5,613 nt of DNA from Rhodopirellula sp. (GTDB lineage: Bacteria; Planctomycetota; Planctomycetia; Pirellulales; Pirellulaceae): assembly GCA_003513555.1 (NCBI GenBank), contig DOPG01000370.1, forward strand, positions 1-5,613, written 5' to 3'. Made by a program: the position numbers and the translations under genes. The notes below the pieces were generated by a model. That model was not told the origin of the DNA and did not search any database. It saw only the letters and a list, made by a program, of their open reading frames with translations. Each line of letters begins with the position of its first letter. The first letter of the stretch is position 1. Shown piece by piece: positions 5,154 to 5,613 of the stretch.

Positions 5154-5613
5154 TCACTGGAGCCAAGTCGATAGCCGACAAAATGGCATCAGGCAGGGGT
5201 TTCAGTCGATAACGCACGATTGCCCTGAGTCACCACTGCTTGCAACGCTCGTGAAACGGGCCGATTAAAATCTTCTCATGGCGCGGCGGCTGCAAGTCCA
5301 ACACGCACGGGGCCACTTGGTCATCCAAAATTTTGATCCCGAGCGAAATAATCGAGTCGCAATTTTGCATGCCACTTTGACGAGCGAATTCCGCAACCGA
5401 ACTCGGCAGTCAAACTAGCAAGGTCAAATCCCCCGTCGATCCGCCCCTGTTTACTGATCCTAACGGCATTCGAACAACCTGCAGGATGGAACGGATCGAG
5501 AAATTACCAAGCCTCGTTGACACATCACACTATCAATTGGCATGAGACGAACCCCGATGCTCCACTGCGAAAATAATTGAATGCCAGTTCCGACGATGTT
5601 CGATTTTCAATCA

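Larger units (their letters stand above)
4560..5613. other. Gene-poor region downstream of the response regulator
   Basis: No long frame with recognisable protein character occurs on either strand across this kilobase, and no frame on the minus strand enters it from the right edge for more than about 150 bases. It contains the nested inverted-repeat element at 4706-4848 and a weak small ORF at 5010-5153. A perfect AT-rich palindrome CAAAATTTTG lies at 5326-5335. An ATG at 5581 is open to the window end, but for only 11 codons. I see no tRNA, rRNA, CRISPR repeats or transposase remnants. No plus-strand intrinsic terminator is evident directly after the regulator stop. Confidence 0.6.

Noticed and set aside
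5326..5335. Perfect palindrome CAAAATTTTG
   Set aside because: It is short and AT-rich, with no promoter or gene nearby that would make it a credible operator.
5420..5435. GGTCAAATCC resembling a tRNA T-arm
   Set aside because: No matching acceptor stem, anticodon arm or D-arm can be found around it.
5517..5545. TTGACA resembling a -35 box
   Set aside because: No acceptable -10 sequence lies 16-18 bases downstream.
5581..5613. ATG opening a plus-strand frame to the window end (MPVPTMFDFQS)
   Set aside because: Eleven codons without a ribosome binding site or promoter are too little; it could be the start of a gene beyond the window but cannot be supported here.

Overview
This 5.6 kb window looks like chromosomal DNA of a planctomycete, most likely a Pirellulaceae member (Rhodopirellula/Blastopirellula-like). 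The basis is moderate GC, sparse Shine-Dalgarno signals, a sensor kinase with a linker and H-box of the kind I associate with that group, and a small membrane-anchored protein that I recognise only as the sort of hypothetical seen there. This assignment is from memory of protein families, not from a search.

Left part (1-2428, minus strand): a tightly coupled three-gene operon read right to left. It encodes a 148-residue protein with one C-terminal membrane helix, a 338-residue ABC-type ATPase, and an ABC-2-type permease that runs off the left edge. Successive genes overlap by four bases (GTGA, then ATGA). The first overlap fixes the ATPase start at a GTG, 30 codons downstream of the longest possible start.

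Centre (2429-2723): a 295-base divergent intergenic region. It holds a candidate minus-strand promoter and a cluster of GTTAC/GTTAG repeats that could be an operator. From 2724 the plus strand carries a histidine kinase (318 aa, two membrane helices joined by a loop of about 13 residues) and an OmpR-type response regulator (286 aa, with an unusual acidic C-terminal tail). A sensor kinase without a periplasmic domain, divergent from an ABC exporter, suggests by analogy with intramembrane-sensing systems that the two-component pair may control the transporter or sense its activity. This is inference.

Right part (4560-5613): about 1 kb with no convincing protein gene. Its main feature is a compact set of nested and mutually exclusive inverted repeats at 4706-4848. 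One of these has the form of a minus-strand intrinsic terminator (GC-rich stem, then seven U). No minus-strand gene lies upstream of it, so the element may be a structured non-coding RNA or the 3' end of one. A 47-codon ORF at 5010-5153 with a good ribosome binding site is a weak small-protein candidate.
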